Both the position numbers and the translations under genes were made by a program. Below, in pieces: positions 6,140 to 7,703 of a stretch of 7,703 nt of DNA. The stretch is from NCBI GenBank assembly GCA_017408205.1, contig JAFQVC010000108.1:1-7703 (forward strand). Reading direction: 5' to 3'. The first letter of the stretch is position 1; every line of letters begins with the position of its first letter. The notes below the pieces were generated by a model. The model ran no database searches and was not told the DNA's origin. It worked only from the letters and a program-made list of their open reading frames with translations. Source of the DNA: Clostridia bacterium. GTDB taxonomy: Bacteria > Bacillota > Clostridia > Monoglobales > Firm-18.

Positions 6140-6160
6140 AAGATAGATTTGATATATAAT
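6132..6160 (+). promoter_or_regulatory. SigA-type promoter of the AraC-family gene
   Basis: TTGCAC (6132-6137), a 17-nt spacer and a perfect TATAAT (6155-6160) make a strong housekeeping promoter. Transcription would start near 6167, only about 9 nt before the ATG at 6176. This rules out an upstream TTG at 6149 as the start codon, because it would not be in the message. Confidence 0.7.
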
Positions 6161-6175
6161 GTAATCGGTGATAAT

Positions 6176-6910
6176 ATGAACGGTTATTCCATATCAATAA
6201 CTAAAGCAAACACGATAAAATACCCCTTGCACCAGCACAAAAACTGGGAAATCATGTATTATTTAAGCGGCAACGGTTATCTTGCAACCGAAAATGAAGA
6301 TATTCCGTTTAAACCCGGAAGCATTATAATAGTACCACCAAAAGTGGTGCACGGCTCAGTATCACAAAACGGATTTGTAAATATTTCCGTTGGCGGAGAT
6401 TTCGGGCATCTGTTTATGTTTGACAGTATAGTCGTTCAGCAGGATAATAACACTTTAAACGGTGAACGGTTATCAAGACTTATATTCGATAATCGTTTTT
6501 CTGATGAGGAATATTTATCTGCACTGTGTAATGCCTACGCCCATTTTCTATTGAAAAATGCAGTTTACGAAAAGAAAATCAACAGAGAAATAGGCAAAAT
6601 AATTGACGAAATAACAAGGGATTTTTTTGACCCCTGTTTAAATCCAACTGTTTTACTTAACAAAAGTGGCTATACTGAAGATTATATCCGTGCGGAGTTT
6701 AAAAAAGCGGTTACTCTTTCACCAATTGATTTTCTGGCAAAAACAAGAATTGAGCATGCAAAAAAAATGTTTGAAATTTACGGTTCATCCCTTTCGGTAT
6801 CAAAGGTGGCTGAAACTTGCGGCTTCGAAGATACTGTTTATTTTTCCAGACGTTTCAAACAATTCACCGGCATTTCACCTAAAGAATACAAAAAACAAAT
6901 GCTTACATAG
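6176..6910 (+). CDS. AraC/XylS-family transcriptional regulator
   Basis: A sugar-responsive DNA-binding regulator of 244 aa. Residues of about 10-75 are a cupin-type sensor domain, with YPLHQHKNWEIMYYLSGNGY and a following PPKVVHG turn typical of AraC ligand domains. The C-terminal domain (about 145-244) holds two helix-turn-helix units: the first, around 157-183, is degenerate; the second, around 205-228, is strong (VSKVAETCGFEDTVYFSRRF, then FTGISPKEY). The ATG at 6176 has GGTGA at 6167-6171 and lies just after the predicted transcription start, so it is preferred over TTG at 6149. It is the only plus-strand gene, transcribed away from the glycan operon, which is the classic position of a pathway-specific activator. 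The inducer is unknown. Confidence 0.93.
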   Translation: MNGYSISITKANTIKYPLHQHKNWEIMYYLSGNGYLATENEDIPFKPGSIIIVPPKVVHGSVSQNGFVNISVGGDFGHLFMFDSIVVQQDNNTLNGERLSRLIFDNRFSDEEYLSALCNAYAHFLLKNAVYEKKINREIGKIIDEITRDFFDPCLNPTVLLNKSGYTEDYIRAEFKKAVTLSPIDFLAKTRIEHAKKMFEIYGSSLSVSKVAETCGFEDTVYFSRRFKQFTGISPKEYKKQMLT

Positions 6911-6912
6911 CA

Positions 6913-6938
6913 AAAGCGAGGTGAATTCACCTCGCTTT
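6913..6938. terminator. Perfect 26-bp palindrome, bidirectional terminator
   Basis: A perfect palindrome centred on GAATTC (6923-6928), with arms AAAGCGAGGTGAA and TTCACCTCGCTTT. It lies between two convergent stop codons: TAG of the AraC gene (6908-6910) and TAA of the FAD oxidoreductase (6956-6954). Each strand ends the stem in a short T-run, so it should terminate both transcripts, though the T-runs are only 3-4 bases long. Confidence 0.78.
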
Positions 6939-6953
6939 AATATATTGAAACTG

Positions 6954-7703
6954 TTATTGCCACTCTTCGGGCATTGGATATTTATGGGAAAGATTTAAAA
7001 ATTTAACGCCTTTTTTAAATTTTTCTACATGCTCGGGTTGTTGTGCAACTTTACGGTGCAACCACCACCAACCAATGTCTTTATAATGATAGGACTCGTC
7101 ACGGCCAACACTGCAGTTAAATGCATCAGGGCTGGGAACACCTATTGTCATTAATTCTTTTAATTCGTCAAGATGTTCGGTATAAACCTGTCTGGGAGTA
7201 CAGTTATGCTTTTTACAAATTGAACTTGCAAGACCTACAACCTCACCCAACTGTCCTAAAGTACGCATAACCCTTATAGCAGAAAAAGCAACGTGGCTTG
7301 TGCTCACAAGACGTCCGCCTATAAACAGATTATCAACGTCTTTAGCATAAAGGCATCTGTAAGGCACAGGATATGGTTTTTCAATACCTCTGTGGTACGC
7401 AAAGGAACGAAATGCCTCGCCAAACTCCTCAAGATTTGACGGCTCGGGGAAGTGCATATCAATACTCCATGTCATACAGGCAGTACCGTCATCGTGATAT
7501 GTTTTTTCTTCAATATCATTTTGAGTTAAAATGTAGTCACCTACAACACGGTAGCCCTCTCGTTTTCCGCCCACAAAAGACACCCACTTAAGAGCCAGAT
7601 TTCCAAATTTTTCTTTATCTTTAAAATGGTGTTTCTGATAAGACCAGTTGGAATAAATTGCACGAAGACCAAAGTCTCTGATATATTCCGCTTCAAAAAC
7701 CAT
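6954..7703 (-). CDS. FAD-dependent oxidoreductase, C-terminal part (cut by window edge)
   Basis: About 249 codons of the C-terminal half of an FAD-dependent oxidoreductase of the FAD_oxidored type often found in carbohydrate gene clusters. Seen: GYRVVGDYILTQNDIEE (50-66), the SIDMHFPEP strand (80-88), PYRCLYAKDVDNLFIGGR (114-131), and STSHVAFSAIRVMRTLGQLG (134-153). The GGR and HVA...IR segments are the family's C-terminal flavin-contact region. The N-terminal Rossmann GxGxxG is missing and the frame runs off the window, so the Met codon at 7703-7701 is probably internal, not the true start. The substrate is unknown. It converges on the AraC gene, so it is not part of the glycan operon transcript. 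Confidence 0.85.
   Translation of the reverse strand: MVFEAEYIRDFGLRAIYSNWSYQKHHFKDKEKFGNLALKWVSFVGGKREGYRVVGDYILTQNDIEEKTYHDDGTACMTWSIDMHFPEPSNLEEFGEAFRSFAYHRGIEKPYPVPYRCLYAKDVDNLFIGGRLVSTSHVAFSAIRVMRTLGQLGEVVGLASSICKKHNCTPRQVYTEHLDELKELMTIGVPSPDAFNCSVGRDESYHYKDIGWWWLHRKVAQQPEHVEKFKKGVKFLNLSHKYPMPEEWQ

Noticed and set aside
6149..6175. Upstream TTG start extending the AraC protein by nine residues
   Set aside because: It lies upstream of the predicted transcription start and overlaps the -10 box TATAAT; ATG at 6176 has GGTGA at suitable spacing.
6666..6998. Plus-strand 110-aa frame overlapping the AraC gene and its terminator
   Set aside because: It is out of frame with a well-supported regulator and runs through the terminator palindrome.
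1..7703. CRISPR array, tRNA/rRNA gene, or phage/integrase module
   Set aside because: No regularly spaced direct repeats, no tRNA or rRNA-like stretches and no phage or integrase proteins were seen.

Overview
The window looks like part of the chromosome of a low-GC, spore-forming Firmicute, probably an uncultured gut or rumen clostridium. The evidence is AT-rich spacers, strong GGAGG-type ribosome sites, a clear spoVT sporulation regulator, and clostridial-type glutamine-dependent NAD synthetase and GalT. Nothing indicates a plasmid or phage. All genes are on the minus strand except one AraC-type regulator.

Positions 1-2306 are housekeeping: the 5' end of galT (cut by the window edge, TTG start) lies downstream of a full-length nadE, each with its own promoter. 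Positions 2307-3300 are sporulation-related. spoVT has a SigG-like promoter, and its ribosome site is paired into a long hairpin. Its stop codon abuts a compact element of about 280 bp made almost entirely of nested inverted repeats, followed by a Rho-independent terminator on the minus strand.

Positions 3301-6058 form a tight three-gene minus-strand operon in the order NodB/CE4-type deacetylase, GH5 glycoside hydrolase, EamA/DMT transporter. Spacing is 20 nt and then a 1-nt stop/start overlap. None of the enzymes has a signal peptide, so they should act in the cytoplasm. A divergent AraC-family gene (6176-6910) is the likely regulator, and its promoter appears to overlap the operon promoter. 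A perfect 26-bp palindrome separates it from a convergent, partial FAD-dependent oxidoreductase of the type often found near sugar-catabolism genes.

The two most interesting signals are noncoding. (1) The element at 2391-2672 folds into a three-way-junction structure. Its imperfect pairs are almost all G-U on the plus strand, and its outer GC-rich stem is followed by a T-run on that strand. Both point to an undescribed plus-strand structured RNA, or a MITE-like element derived from one. (2) In the spoVT leader, a read-through transcript would hide the ribosome site in a hairpin, whereas the SigG-like promoter sits so that its transcript starts inside the loop and lacks the blocking arm.
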